A stretch of 64,000 nucleotides of DNA from positions 2,358,001 through 2,422,000 of the forward strand of contig NZ_CP018155.1 in assembly GCF_001889045.1 (NCBI RefSeq), in the 5' to 3' direction. The notes beneath the pieces were generated by a model. That model worked only from the letters and a program-made list of their open reading frames with translations, had not been told where the DNA came from and did no database searches. Shown here piece by piece: positions 32,602-43,600 of the stretch. The translations under genes and the position numbers were made by a program. Source of the DNA: Tenacibaculum todarodis (GTDB lineage: Bacteria > Bacteroidota > Bacteroidia > Flavobacteriales > Flavobacteriaceae). Each line of letters begins with the position of its first letter. Position 1 is the stretch's first letter.

Positions 32602-33584
32602 TGTTTAGCTTTTTTTCTAAACTTATCAGCTTCTTTGGTTTTTCCTAAACCTTGATAAGCGTTTGCCATTTCTGTATAAAAAATAGCTTCGGTTTTTGGG
32701 TCATCAATTACAAAATCGATGCCATTTTGTAAACTTTCCAATGCTTTTTTATATTGTTTTTGTTTGTTTAGTGCTTTTCCATTCATTAAATACACAAAGG
32801 GTTGCGCTGGGAACAAACCGATTCCGTTTTGGCTATATTTTACTAGTTCTGTATCATTATTAGAATCTAATTTCTCTAATAATTTTTTTAAGGAGTTAAA
32901 AGATTTATCACTTTCAAACTGCTTTACCAAATCTAAATTTTGTGGGTTTGTTTTTGTTAATTCCTTTGTCTTTTTAACTGCTTTAGGTTTTTCTAAATTT
33001 GCTTTAATTCTTCGTAATCTGGCAGATAGCAATTTTTCATTTTCAAGTTCATTCAATGTTTTTTTTGCGGAAACAAAATCTCTGTTTTGTAAATGTAAAA
33101 AAACTAAAGCTTGTTTTTTCTTTGGATGTTTTTTAGCTATTTTCTCTTGTAGTTTAATAGCGTCTTTATAATTTCTATCTTTTTTATTTATAGCAACAAG
33201 ATGCTCTAAAATCCATAGATTTTCTGGATCTTTTTCTAAGGCTAAGTTTCCGTATTCTAAGGCTTCAAAAGGTTTGTTTAGTAATAAATAATTCTTAGAT
33301 AACTCAAACAATACTGCCTTATTATTTGGAATTAATGTGTTGCATTCCTCTAAATTATCGATTGCTTTTTGATAATTTCTAATGGATTTTTCTGAAAGTG
33401 CCTTAAAGAAATACTCTTGAAATTCTAAATTCTTTTTCTCAGTAACGGGAATATTTGCCGGAATACTATCTTGAGAAAAAGCGCAAAAAGAAAACAGAAG
33501 TAAGAAAAAAGACAATAATGCCTTTTTGCTTACTTCCAACTTCCAACTTCTAACTATATTTTTATGTAAGTTCTGTATAATCAC
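32598..33584 (-). CDS. Secreted tetratricopeptide-repeat protein
   Basis: The product has a signal sequence (about residues 19-38, ending FCAFSQ) and then TPR-type helical repeats along 50-328. Examples are KALSEKSIRNYQKAIDNLEE, SKNYLLLNKPFEALEYGNLA and the C-terminal ANAYQGLGKTKEADKFRKKA. It probably acts as a periplasmic or outer-membrane scaffold. The ATG at 33584 lies inside the preceding gene and gives an odd N-terminus; a TTG at 33539 would start directly at the signal peptide. The disputed stretch contains a 7-bp tandem repeat. Linked genes encode a DUF4292 lipoprotein and an EnvC-like protein, an order I recall from other Bacteroidota. Confidence 0.88.
   Translation of the reverse strand: MIIQNLHKNIVRSWKLEVSKKALLSFFLLLFSFCAFSQDSIPANIPVTEKKNLEFQEYFFKALSEKSIRNYQKAIDNLEECNTLIPNNKAVLFELSKNYLLLNKPFEALEYGNLALEKDPENLWILEHLVAINKKDRNYKDAIKLQEKIAKKHPKKKQALVFLHLQNRDFVSAKKTLNELENEKLLSARLRRIKANLEKPKAVKKTKELTKTNPQNLDLVKQFESDKSFNSLKKLLEKLDSNNDTELVKYSQNGIGLFPAQPFVYLMNGKALNKQKQYKKALESLQNGIDFVIDDPKTEAIFYTEMANAYQGLGKTKEADKFRKKAKQ
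33532..33552. repeat. Three tandem 7-bp units (ACTTCCA)
   Basis: ACTTCCA, ACTTCCA and ACTTCTA occur in tandem, with ACTA following. They fall within the first 20 codons of the TPR gene (encoding SWKLEV). The unit length is not a multiple of three, so gain or loss of a unit would shift the frame if translation starts upstream. Confidence 0.75.
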
Positions 33585-34578
33585 CTATGCTTACGGATGT
33601 GTAGTTACCATTATATTTTGCATTATTACCAATCATTGCATTGTCTAAATTGGCGTTTGAAATTTCTACATTGCTTTGTATTAAAGAATTTACAATTGTA
33701 GAATCTTCTACCACACTATTTGCTCCGATTGAAACAAAAGGACCAATTTTAGTGTTTTTAAGTACTACGTTTTCACCAACGAAACAAGGTTGTATAATTT
33801 CTGAATTTTCTAATACAACGTCTTTAGCTACTAAATTGTTGCCGTCTGCATGTTCAAAACCTAAAACTTGTTTATTTGTATCTACTGTTGGGTCTTTTTT
33901 ACCACAATCCATCCAAGCATCAACTTTTCCAGGAATAAATTGTGCTCCTTGTTGTTTTAAAGATTCTAATACTTCTGTTAATTGAAATTCTCCAGAAGGC
34001 CTAATATCATTATCAATTAAATTCTGAATTTCTTCACGCACCTTATCGCCATCTTTAAAATAATAGATTCCAATAATAGCTAAGTCTGAAACAAAATTCT
34101 TTGGTTTTTCAACAAAATCAGTAATTACACCATCTTTTAATTTTACAACACCAAAAGCACTTGGGTCTTCAACTTGTTTTACCCAAATTGCGCCATCAGT
34201 ATTTGCATCTAATGTGAAATCTGCTTTAAAAAGGGTGTCTGCAAAAGCAACAACACATGGCCCGCTTAAAGATTCTTTAGCACAATGAATTGCGTGTGCA
34301 GTTCCTAATGCTTCATTTTGAACATATACAGAACCTTTTGCTCCTAACTTTGTGGCTATTTCTTTTAATTTTTCTTCAGTATTTGCAGGAAAACCTTTTG
34401 AAGCAGGTCCAATAATAAAGGCAATTTCTTCAATTTTCTGATTCACAACCGAAGTAATATCTTCAACCAAACGTTGTACAATTGGTTTACCGGCAATAAC
34501 GGTTAATGGTTTAGGAATTGTTAATGTATGTGGACGCAAACGCGATCCTATTCCTGCCATTGGGACTATAATTTTCAT
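33562..34578 (-). CDS. Sugar-phosphate nucleotidyltransferase with C-terminal left-handed beta-helix
   Basis: The N-terminal domain is a sugar-nucleotide pyrophosphorylase: IIVPMAGIGSRLRPHTLTIPKPL (key residues G.GsRL.P.T...PKPL, about 3-25), then GTAHAIHCA (about 91-99) and VEKPKN. Residues about 245-338 form hexapeptide-type turns (VVLKNTKIGPFVSIGANSVV), giving a left-handed beta-helix. It is distinct from the RmlA in the polysaccharide locus (57625). The activated sugar is probably glucose-1-P or mannose-1-P, and the sequence does not decide between them. It overlaps the upstream end of the TPR gene by 23 bases if that gene uses its ATG. Confidence 0.9.
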   Translation of the reverse strand: MKIIVPMAGIGSRLRPHTLTIPKPLTVIAGKPIVQRLVEDITSVVNQKIEEIAFIIGPASKGFPANTEEKLKEIATKLGAKGSVYVQNEALGTAHAIHCAKESLSGPCVVAFADTLFKADFTLDANTDGAIWVKQVEDPSAFGVVKLKDGVITDFVEKPKNFVSDLAIIGIYYFKDGDKVREEIQNLIDNDIRPSGEFQLTEVLESLKQQGAQFIPGKVDAWMDCGKKDPTVDTNKQVLGFEHADGNNLVAKDVVLENSEIIQPCFVGENVVLKNTKIGPFVSIGANSVVEDSTIVNSLIQSNVEISNANLDNAMIGNNAKYNGNYTSVSIGDYTELT

Positions 34579-34638
34579 ATAAATTCTTTTATTTTAAATA
34601 ACATTGCAATATACTATTAATTCTATGATAGAAAAAAG

Positions 34639-36297
34639 TTAAATTCCTTTAGGTATTGCATCTATTAAGGTTTTTGTGTAGCTTGTTTTTGGGTTGGTGT
34701 AAATAACATCAGCATCATTTATTTCTTCAATTTTCCCTTTATTCATAACTACTAATTGATCTGCCATGTATTTTACCACAGATAAATCATGCGAAATAAA
34801 AATATAGGTAAAGTTGAATTCTGCCTTCAACTGATTTAATAAGTTCAAAACTTGTGCTTGTACTGAAACGTCGAGTGCAGAAACTGATTCGTCACAAATA
34901 ATTAATTTAGGTTGTAATGCAATGGTTCTTGCAATTCCAATTCGTTGTCGTTGTCCGCCAGAAAACTCATGCGGAAAACGATTAAAATGTTCAGCCGATA
35001 GACCTACTTTTTCTAACAATTCTAAAACATAGGCTTTACGTTCTTTGTTAGAAGATAAAATATTATGAACCTTCATGGGTTCCATAATTGCTTTTCCGAC
35101 TGAAATTCTTGGATTTAAAGATGAAAAAGGATCTTGAAAAATAATTTGAATCTCTTTTCTTAAACTTTTAAATGCTGAATTTTTTAAGTTCGAAATATCT
35201 TTACCGTTGTAAAAAATTTGTCCAGATGTTGCTTTTTCAAGTTGAAGAATTGTGCGTCCTAAAGTAGTTTTCCCGCAACCAGATTCTCCAACCAAACCTA
35301 AAGTTTCACCTTCATAAATTTTAAATGAAACATCATTAACAGCTTTTACAATCTCTTTTTTACCAAACCAAGAACCATTAGAAATAAAATGCTTTTCAAG
35401 ATTAATAATTTCTAATAAGGGTTTTTTAGCATATATTTTTTGATGAAAAGCTTCGCGTTCTTCATTTGTGTAAATAGTTGAATCTACCGTTTCTTCAATA
35501 AAATTTGTTACAGTCGGAAGCGTTTTTAATCGCTCTTCTAAATTGGGTTTAGAATTGATTAAGGCTTTTGTATAGTTTTCCTTCGAATTTTTAAAAACCT
35601 GTTTTGCGGTGCCTTTTTCTACAACTTTTCCTTGGTACATTACAAGAACCTCATCAGCAATTTCAGAAACCAAGGCTAAATCGTGCGTTATAAATAAAAT
35701 ACTCATTCCATTTTCTTGCTGTAATTCTTTCAGTAAAAAAATTATTTCTTTTTGAACCGTAACATCCAATGCAGTTGTTGGTTCATCAGCAATTAAAATT
35801 TGTGGTTTGCATGCAATTGCCATGGCAATCATAACACGTTGTTTTTGTCCGCCACTAATTTGATGTGGAAATGAACTAAAAATTGCTTCTGGTCTTGGTA
35901 ATTTTACTTTTTCAAAAAGAGAAAGAACAGCTGCTTTTATCTCTTTTGAAGAAAGTTGGGTATGTTGTTGTAAAATTTCTGCCACTTGAAAGCCACAAGT
36001 TAACGTTGGATTTAAAGAACTCATTGGTTCTTGAAAAATCATGGCTATTTTGTTTCCTCTTATTTGCTGAAAATCTTTTTCAGAATAACTTAAAAGGTTG
36101 TTTTCTTCAAACAAAACTTCGCCTTCAATAGTTGCTTGTTTTGGTAATAAACCTAATAACGCTAAAGAACTTACCGATTTTCCGCTTCCGCTTTCACCAA
36201 CAATACCCAAAATTTTATTTTTCTGTAATTTAAAATTAAGATTGTGTACAACGGTATTGTTGTTAAAAGAGATGGATAATTTTTTTACTTCAAGCAT
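34639..36297 (-). CDS. ABC transporter ATP-binding protein with two ATPase domains (oligopeptide/dipeptide type)
   Basis: Two fused ATPases of the DppD/DppF kind occur in one chain of 552 residues, as in YejF. Domain 1 has Walker A GESGSGKS (about residues 35-42), ISGGQKQR and Walker B LIADEP. Domain 2 (from about 295) has GESGCGKTTLGR, FSGGQRQR and LIICDES. Each is followed by the linker extension common in peptide importers. No permease or binding-protein gene is adjacent, so the partners are elsewhere. The preferred start is the ATG at 36297; a TTG three codons upstream also exists. Confidence 0.93.
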   Translation of the reverse strand: MLEVKKLSISFNNNTVVHNLNFKLQKNKILGIVGESGSGKSVSSLALLGLLPKQATIEGEVLFEENNLLSYSEKDFQQIRGNKIAMIFQEPMSSLNPTLTCGFQVAEILQQHTQLSSKEIKAAVLSLFEKVKLPRPEAIFSSFPHQISGGQKQRVMIAMAIACKPQILIADEPTTALDVTVQKEIIFLLKELQQENGMSILFITHDLALVSEIADEVLVMYQGKVVEKGTAKQVFKNSKENYTKALINSKPNLEERLKTLPTVTNFIEETVDSTIYTNEEREAFHQKIYAKKPLLEIINLEKHFISNGSWFGKKEIVKAVNDVSFKIYEGETLGLVGESGCGKTTLGRTILQLEKATSGQIFYNGKDISNLKNSAFKSLRKEIQIIFQDPFSSLNPRISVGKAIMEPMKVHNILSSNKERKAYVLELLEKVGLSAEHFNRFPHEFSGGQRQRIGIARTIALQPKLIICDESVSALDVSVQAQVLNLLNQLKAEFNFTYIFISHDLSVVKYMADQLVVMNKGKIEEINDADVIYTNPKTSYTKTLIDAIPKGI

Positions 36298-36303
36298 AAG
36301 TAA

Positions 36304-36311
36304 CAAATGTA
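36304..36311 (-). promoter_or_regulatory. Bacteroidota -7 promoter box for the ABC gene
   Basis: CAAATGTA reads TACATTTG on the minus strand and matches TAnnTTTG. It leaves 6 bases before the ATG at 36297, so the leader would be very short or absent. Confidence 0.4.
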
Positions 36312-36502
36312 ATTTATAATTCTGAAAGTTAAATTGTTAAGTGAAAATAAATGGGTGTTTTCACTCTTTATAAATTCTTACATAAAAGTTATATTTACTG
36401 CCAATTTATTGTAAAAATCGTTGCTTTATTACAAATTATGTTTTAAAAAGTGATTTTAACTATGAAAAACAAAAATAAACTAACCGTTTAAAACTACAAA
36501 TT

Positions 36503-39500
36503 ATGAAAAAAAAGTACTTTAAAAACATATTGTTTTTTCTTTTTATTGTTTTTGGAGCCTCTACTTTAAGTGCTCAAAACGAAAAAGAAATTAACAAAAT
36601 TAAAAGTAGATATAATCTTGAGAAACTTCAAACTTTAAAAAACTCATTTAAACAAAAAGCATCTTCGGATAAGCAAAATGCTATACAAATTGCACAACAA
36701 CGTGGTTGGAAAACAAAATTTACCACCAATGATGGTCGAATGTTAGAATTGCAAAGAGTTGTTAATGGAAAACCAATTTATTATACAACTTTTAATGTAG
36801 ATGCAGCAAAATCTACAAGAACAGATCATTTAAATTCTGGTGGTTCATTAGGTTTAAACTTAATGGGACAAAACATGACAGCTCACGTTTGGGATGGAGG
36901 TTTAGCAAGAACTTCGCATCAAGAATACGATGGAGCTGGAGGAACTAATCGTTTTTCAATTGGAGATGGAACCACCGCTTTACATTATCATTCAGCACAC
37001 GTAACAGGAACTATTATGGCTTCTGGTGTAAATGCAAATGCAAAAGGAATGGCGCCACATGCAAATGCTGTTGGTTATGACTGGAATAGTGATAAAGCAG
37101 AAGCAACTTCTGCGGCTGCAAACGGAATGTTAGTTTCTAATCATTCGTATGGTTATGCGGCGAGAAATCAATTTGGACAAGTACAATTACCTCAACATTA
37201 TTTTGGTGGTTATATTGATGAAACAAGAGATTGGGATGAAATTTTATTTAATGCGCCAAACTATTTAATGGTTGTTGCAGCAGGAAACGATGGAAATGAC
37301 AACACAGCAAATAATAACCCAATAGGAGGTTCTGGTTTTGATAAATTAACAGGACATTCAACAGCAAAAAATAATTTAGTTGTAGCAAATGCTAATGACG
37401 CAAATATTGATGCTAATGGAAATTTGGTTTCTGTGACTATAAATAGTTCAAGCAGTGAAGGACCAACGGACGATTTTAGAATAAAGCCAGATATTACCGG
37501 AAACGGAACAGGCGTTTATTCTACTTATGAAAGTAGTAATACAGCTTATAATTCAATTACAGGTACGTCAATGGCGTCGCCAAACGTAGCAGGTTCAGTA
37601 TTATTATTACAACAACACGCAAATAATATAAGAGGCTCTTTTGCAAAAGCTTCTACAATAAAGGGTGTAGTTTTACATACAGCTGATGATGCTGGAGCTT
37701 CTGGTCCAGATGCAGTTTTTGGTTGGGGATTGATGAATACGAAAAGAGCTGCTGAAGCTATTTCAGAAAATGGAAACGAATCTAAAGTTGAAGAATTAAC
37801 GTTAACTTCTGGACAAACATATACAATTACGGTAGACTCTGATGGCGTAAATCCGTTATTAGCCTCTATTTCTTGGACAGATAGAGCAGGTCCATCAAAT
37901 ACAACAGTAAACTCTACAACACCAGTTTTAGTTAATGATTTAGATATAAGAGTTACTAAAGGAGGAACAACACATTTTCCTTATAAATTAACAGGAGCAA
38001 CAACAAACGCAAAACAAGACAATAACGTAGATCCTTATGAAAGAGTTGATATTGCAGGAGCAACAGGAACCTATACAATAACAGTAACTCATAAAGGTTC
38101 TTTAACAGGTGGAAGTCAAAACTACTCTTTAGTAGTAACAGGTTTAACAGGAACACCAGTTGTTTGTAATGCAACTGTACCAACAGGAGTAAACGCAACA
38201 AACGTTTCTGCAACTGGAGCTACTATTTCTTGGAATGCAGTTCCAGCAGCATCTTATGATGTTCGTTATAGAGTTGCAGGAACAACTTCTTGGGCAACTA
38301 ATGCTGTTAATGGAGCTTCAACTGTTTTAAGCGGATTATCTGCCACAACTTCTTATGAAGTTCAAGTACGTAGTAAATGTGATTCAGGAAATTCAGTGTA
38401 TAGTAGTTCTGTAAACTTTACTACATCTGAAGTACAACTTAATTACTGTGCTTCTAACGGGAATAGTGTAGCAGATGAATATATTAGCAATGTAAATATT
38501 GGAAGTATTGATAATACAACAGGCGCATCTTCTAGTGGATATGCGGATTATAGCTCAATTTCTACTAATTTAACAAAAGGAGCAATTTCAACAATAACAA
38601 TAACCCCAACTTGGACAGGAACTTTGTATAACGAAGGTTACGGAGTATTTATAGATTTTAATAAGGATGGAGATTTCTCTGATAGTGGAGAAACAGTTTG
38701 GACAAGAACTGCATCACAAACAACACCGGTAAGTGGTTCATTTTCAGTGCCAACATCAGCAATTACAGGAGCAACAAGAATGCGTGTTGTTATGAGGTAT
38801 AATGCAGTTCCGTCTGCTTGTGGTTCTTATAATTATGGAGAAACGGAAGATTATACCGTAAACTTAGTTGGTGGAACACCAGACACAACTGCGCCAGTAA
38901 TTACACTTAATGGTACTTCTACGATGGATATAGATCAAGGAAGTTCTTTTACAGATCCAGGAGCAACTGCATCAGATAATATTGATGGTAATTTAACATC
39001 AAGTATTGTGGTTACAGGAACTGTTAATTCATCTGTTGTAGGAACATATACATTAAATTATAACGTAAGTGATGCTGCAGGAAATCCAGCAATACAGGTT
39101 TCTAGAACAGTAAATGTAAATGCTGTAGCAGATACTACAGTTCCAATAATTACGCTAAATGGTTCTTCAACAATGAATTTAACTCTTGGAGATTCATTTA
39201 CAGATCCAGGAGCAACAGCAACGGATAATGTAGATGGAAATTTAACGTCAAGTATTGTTGTAACAGGAACCGTAAATACTGCATCAGCTGGAACTTACAC
39301 ATTAAATTATAATGTAAGTGATGCAGCTGGAAATGCAGCAACACAAGTTACTAGAACAGTAAATGTTGATGAGCCAGCTGGAGATACAGAAGCACCAACG
39401 GCTCCAACAAATTTAGTGGCGTCTAATATTACAGAAACAACAGCTACCTTATCTTGGAATGCTTCTTCAGATAATGTTGGTGTAACAGCTTATGAAGTGT

Positions 39501-40435
39501 TTAGTAATGGAACAAGTATAGGTACTGTTACTAGTACAGGAGCAAATATTACAGGTTTAACAGCAAACACAGCTTATTCTTACACGGTAAGAGCGCTTGA
39601 TGCTGCTGGAAATGTTTCATCAACAAGTAATACGGAAACGTTTACAACTCCAGGAGGTTCAACTGGTTCTACAACAGTTTTACACGAAGGGTTTTTTGAA
39701 TCTGGTTGGGATGGTTGGTCTGACGGTGGAGTTGATTGTAAAAGATATTCAGGTTCTCGTTCTTTTGAAGGAACAAAATCAATTCGCTTAAGAGATAATT
39801 CTGGAGTAGCATCTGCAATGACATCACAACCTTTCAATTTAACAAGTTATGATCAAGTTGAGGTTAATTTCTATTTCTACTCGTATTCAATGGAAAATAA
39901 TGAAGACTTTTGGTTACGTTTTTACAATGGTTCATCTTGGGCCACTGTTGGAGTTTGGGCTAGAGGAACATCTTTTCAGAATAATAATTACTACTCTGCA
40001 ACAGTTACTTTAAATAGTACAGATGTTAATTTTGCGAGTAATTCTGCTTTTAGATTCCAAAATGATGCAAGTGGTAATGCAGATCATATTTATATAGATC
40101 AAGTTACAATTACAGGTATTGTTGGTAATGGTGGAAACACAGCAAACTCTATAAATATGGTTGCAGGATATTCTAATTTCTCAGATACTGGAAGTTCAGA
40201 TTTTGAGGGAGACACTATGTTATATCCAAATCCAGCAATTGATATTATTAACATCAACCCTAATTTTGGAGCTATTCAATCTAAATATAGAATTACTAAC
40301 TTATTAGGACAAGTAATTACTTCAGGATCAATTAGAAACAATTCAATTAATGTAAGTACTCTTAAACGAGGTATTTATTTATTAGAGTTAACAGATGATG
40401 AAGAAACATTTACAACTAAGTTTGTGAAAAAGTAA
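36503..40435 (+). CDS. Secreted S8 subtilase with T9SS sorting domain, tandem copy 1
   Basis: A signal peptide (1-24) and propeptide (about 25-110) precede a subtilisin-family domain with Asp131 (VWDGG), His163 (HYHSAHVTG), Asn262 (AAGNDG) and Ser356 (GTSMASP). A beta-sandwich follows (about 425-550), then Fn3 (about 555-640), a GEVED-type domain (about 648-795), two DUF5011-like Ig repeats (about 795-960), a second Fn3 (about 965-1050) and a MAM-like jelly-roll (about 1060-1210). The C-terminal T9SS sorting domain starts at LYPNP (about 1232) and ends VKK. It should be exported through the T9SS and displayed or released to degrade external protein. It has its own terminator. Confidence 0.95.
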   Translation: MKKKYFKNILFFLFIVFGASTLSAQNEKEINKIKSRYNLEKLQTLKNSFKQKASSDKQNAIQIAQQRGWKTKFTTNDGRMLELQRVVNGKPIYYTTFNVDAAKSTRTDHLNSGGSLGLNLMGQNMTAHVWDGGLARTSHQEYDGAGGTNRFSIGDGTTALHYHSAHVTGTIMASGVNANAKGMAPHANAVGYDWNSDKAEATSAAANGMLVSNHSYGYAARNQFGQVQLPQHYFGGYIDETRDWDEILFNAPNYLMVVAAGNDGNDNTANNNPIGGSGFDKLTGHSTAKNNLVVANANDANIDANGNLVSVTINSSSSEGPTDDFRIKPDITGNGTGVYSTYESSNTAYNSITGTSMASPNVAGSVLLLQQHANNIRGSFAKASTIKGVVLHTADDAGASGPDAVFGWGLMNTKRAAEAISENGNESKVEELTLTSGQTYTITVDSDGVNPLLASISWTDRAGPSNTTVNSTTPVLVNDLDIRVTKGGTTHFPYKLTGATTNAKQDNNVDPYERVDIAGATGTYTITVTHKGSLTGGSQNYSLVVTGLTGTPVVCNATVPTGVNATNVSATGATISWNAVPAASYDVRYRVAGTTSWATNAVNGASTVLSGLSATTSYEVQVRSKCDSGNSVYSSSVNFTTSEVQLNYCASNGNSVADEYISNVNIGSIDNTTGASSSGYADYSSISTNLTKGAISTITITPTWTGTLYNEGYGVFIDFNKDGDFSDSGETVWTRTASQTTPVSGSFSVPTSAITGATRMRVVMRYNAVPSACGSYNYGETEDYTVNLVGGTPDTTAPVITLNGTSTMDIDQGSSFTDPGATASDNIDGNLTSSIVVTGTVNSSVVGTYTLNYNVSDAAGNPAIQVSRTVNVNAVADTTVPIITLNGSSTMNLTLGDSFTDPGATATDNVDGNLTSSIVVTGTVNTASAGTYTLNYNVSDAAGNAATQVTRTVNVDEPAGDTEAPTAPTNLVASNITETTATLSWNASSDNVGVTAYEVFSNGTSIGTVTSTGANITGLTANTAYSYTVRALDAAGNVSSTSNTETFTTPGGSTGSTTVLHEGFFESGWDGWSDGGVDCKRYSGSRSFEGTKSIRLRDNSGVASAMTSQPFNLTSYDQVEVNFYFYSYSMENNEDFWLRFYNGSSWATVGVWARGTSFQNNNYYSATVTLNSTDVNFASNSAFRFQNDASGNADHIYIDQVTITGIVGNGGNTANSINMVAGYSNFSDTGSSDFEGDTMLYPNPAIDIININPNFGAIQSKYRITNLLGQVITSGSIRNNSINVSTLKRGIYLLELTDDEETFTTKFVKK
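38882..39370 (+). repeat. Two tandem DUF5011-like coding repeats
   Basis: About 245-base units (from 38882 and from 39129) encode near-identical Ig-like domains. Shared blocks are VITLNG, FTDPGATA, DGNLTSSIVVTGTVN and GTYTLNYNVSDAAGN. The neighbouring paralogue has only one such unit, so this is a recent internal duplication or loss. Confidence 0.8.
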
Positions 40436-40461
40436 TATCAATTTGATACTTTTAATTTTAA

Positions 40462-40489
40462 ACCTCGGGTAGCTACTCGAGGTTTTTTG
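40462..40489 (+). terminator. Terminator of subtilase copy 1
   Basis: ACCTCGGG... pairs with ...CTCGAGGT (40462-40483, one G-T wobble) and runs into TTTTTT. A near copy of this terminator follows the second subtilase gene, so it was duplicated with the gene. Confidence 0.88.
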
Positions 40490-40558
40490 TGTAGTCAACT
40501 GATATGTAGTTGATTAATTTAATTTGCGTAATGTTTTTTTAATTTAAAAACGTTAAAA

Positions 40559-40589
40559 TTTTGTTATTAATAAAATAATAATATATTTG
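40559..40589 (+). promoter_or_regulatory. Promoter of subtilase copy 2
   Basis: TTTTG (40559-40563) and TATATTTG (40582-40589) are spaced by 18 bases. This is a good Bacteroidota -33/-7 pair, placed after the preceding terminator. It implies an AT-rich 5' leader of about 100 bases before the ATG at 40693. The 257-base gap 40436-40692 holds only the terminator, this promoter and the leader. Confidence 0.65.
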
Positions 40590-40692
40590 TTAAGCTATTG
40601 ATAAAAAAACCCAAATATTTTAAAGTATAATTCAATTAAAATCTTTTTTTATTAATAATATTTTAATTAACCCTATTTTAACCCCTTTAATT

Positions 40693-43600
40693 ATGAGAAA
40701 AAAGTACTTTAAAAATGCTTTGTTTTTTTCTCTTGCCCTTATGGGAGCAACTTTAGTTAGTGCTCAAAATAAACAAGAGATAAACAAAATCAAGAGCAGG
40801 TATAATCTTGAAAAACTACAAAAACTTGAAAATTCTTTCAAAAAAAATTCATCAACAGTAAAACAAAAAGCAATAGAAATTGCACGTCAAAAAGGATGGA
40901 AAACTAAGTTTACCACACAAGACGGACGTATGTTGGAATTACAAAAAATAGTAAATGGCAAGCCAATTTATTACACCACATTTAATGTTGCTGCTGCAAA
41001 ATCTACAAGAACAGATCATTTAAATAATGGTGGTTCATTGGGTTTAAATCTAATGGGTCAAAACATGACTGCTCACGTTTGGGATGGTGGTTTGGCTAGA
41101 GCTTCGCATCAAGAATATGATGGAGCTGGAGGAAATAACCGTTTCTCTATTGGAGATGGAACAACAGCTTTACATTACCATTCTGCTCACGTAACCGGAA
41201 CAATTATGGCTTCAGGTGTTGTAGCAAATGCAAAAGGTATGGCACCACACGCAAAAGCAGTTGGGTATGATTGGAATAATGACACTTCTGAAGCTACAAG
41301 TGCTGCTTCAAACGGAATGTTAGTTTCTAATCACTCTTATGGTTTTGCGGCAAGAAACCAACAAGGTCAACCTCAGCTTCCAGATTATTATTTTGGAGGA
41401 TATATTACAGATTCTAGAGATTGGGATAACATTATGTTTAATGCACCAAACTATTTAATGGTTGTTGCTGCTGGAAATGATGGAAATGATAATTCTGCAA
41501 ATGGAGCTCCATTAGCTGGAAATTCTTCTTATGATAAACTATCAGGTCATGCAACTGCAAAAAATGGTTTAGTTGTAGCAAATGCAAATGATGCAAATAT
41601 TGATGCAAACGGAAATTTAATTTCGGTTACTATCAATAGTTCAAGTAGTGAAGGACCAACAGATGATTATCGTATAAAACCAGATATTACTGGAAATGGA
41701 ACGGGAGTTTATTCAACTTATGAAACAAGTAATACAGCATATAATAGTATTACAGGAACATCAATGGCATCACCAAATGTTGCGGGTTCGTTAATATTAT
41801 TACAACAACATGCTAATAATGTAAATGGTTCGTTTATGAAAGCTGCTACTTTAAAAGGATTAGCTCTTCATACTGCAGATGATGCAGGATCAAATGGTCC
41901 AGATGCAGTATTTGGTTGGGGTTTAATGAACACTAAAAGAGCAGCAGAAGCAATTACAGAAAATGGAAATGAATCTAAAATTGAAGAATTAACTTTAACA
42001 AGTGGTCAATCTTATCAAATTACTGTAGATTCTGATGGAGTTAGTGATTTAATGGCTTCAATTTCTTGGACAGACAGAGCAGGTACAGCTTCAACGGCTA
42101 CAAACTCTACTTCTTCAGTTTTAGTAAACGATTTAGATGTTAGAGTTTCTAAAGGCGGAACAAATTATACACCTTGGAGATTAACAGGAGTTACAACTAA
42201 TGGTAAAGGAGATAATACTAAAGATCCTTATGAAAGAGTTGATGTTGCTAATGCTTCAGGAACTTACACAATAACAGTTACGCATAAAGGTTCTTTAACT
42301 GGCGGAAGTCAAAATTATTCTTTGGTAGTAACAGGTTTAACTGGAACTCCAGTTGTTTGTAATGCTACAACACCTACAAATTTTACTATTGACGGATTTG
42401 GTTCTTCGACAGCCTCTATTTCTTGGAATGCAGTAACAGGAACTTCTTATGATTTTAGATATCGTCAAACAGGAACTTCTTCTTGGACCACATCTTCTGA
42501 ATCAGGAACTTCTAAGTCTTTATCAGGATTATCACCTCAAACATCTTATCAAGTACAAGTAAGAAGTAAATGTCCAGATAATTCTACATCTGGGTATTCT
42601 AATTCAGTAAGTTTTACTACTACAGAAGTACAATTAAACTATTGTGATTCAAACGGAAATAGCGTTGCAGATGAATATATAGGTAAAGTTGTTCTTGGAA
42701 GTATTAATAATACAACAGGAGCTTCATCAAGTGGGTATGCAGATTATTCTTCAATAAATACTAATTTAACAAAAGGAACTTCTTCAACAATAACAATAAC
42801 GCCAACTTGGACAGGAACTTTATATAACGAAGGTTATGCCGTATTTATTGATTATAATAAAGATGGAGATTTTTCTGATAGTGGAGAAACTGTTTGGACA
42901 AAAGCGGCATCGCAAACTACGCCAGTTAGCGGCTCATTTACAGTGCCAACATCTGCCGTAACAGGTTCTACAAGAATGCGTGTTGTTATGCAATATAATG
43001 CAGTTCCATCTGCATGTGGTTCGTATAATTATGGAGAAACAGAAGATTATACTGTAAATTTAGTTGGAGATGTTGCAGATACAACTGCGCCAGTTATAAC
43101 ACTTAATGGTTCTTCAACAATGAATTTAACGGTTGGAGATGCATTTACAGATCCAGGAGCAACAGCTTCAGATAATATAGACGGAAATTTAACTTCAAGT
43201 ATTGTTACTACAGGAAATGTAAACACATCTTCTGCAGGTTCATATACTTTAAACTATAACGTAAGTGATGCAGCAGGAAATGCAGCAACACAAGTTAGTA
43301 GAACCGTTAATGTTAATGCAGATACACAAGCGCCAACTGCACCAACAAGTTTATCAGCTTCTAGTGTAACGCAAACAACTGCAACTTTAAACTGGTCTGC
43401 TTCTACAGATAATGTAGGTGTAACAGGATATGAAGTATTTAGTACAGGAACAAGTATTGGAACTGTAACAGGAACATCTGCAAATATTACAGGTTTAACT
43501 GCAAATACATCTTATTCTTATACTGTAAGTGCAAAAGATGCTGAAGGAAACACGTCAAATTTAAGTAATACAGTAACTTTTACAACCTTAGGAAATCAAG

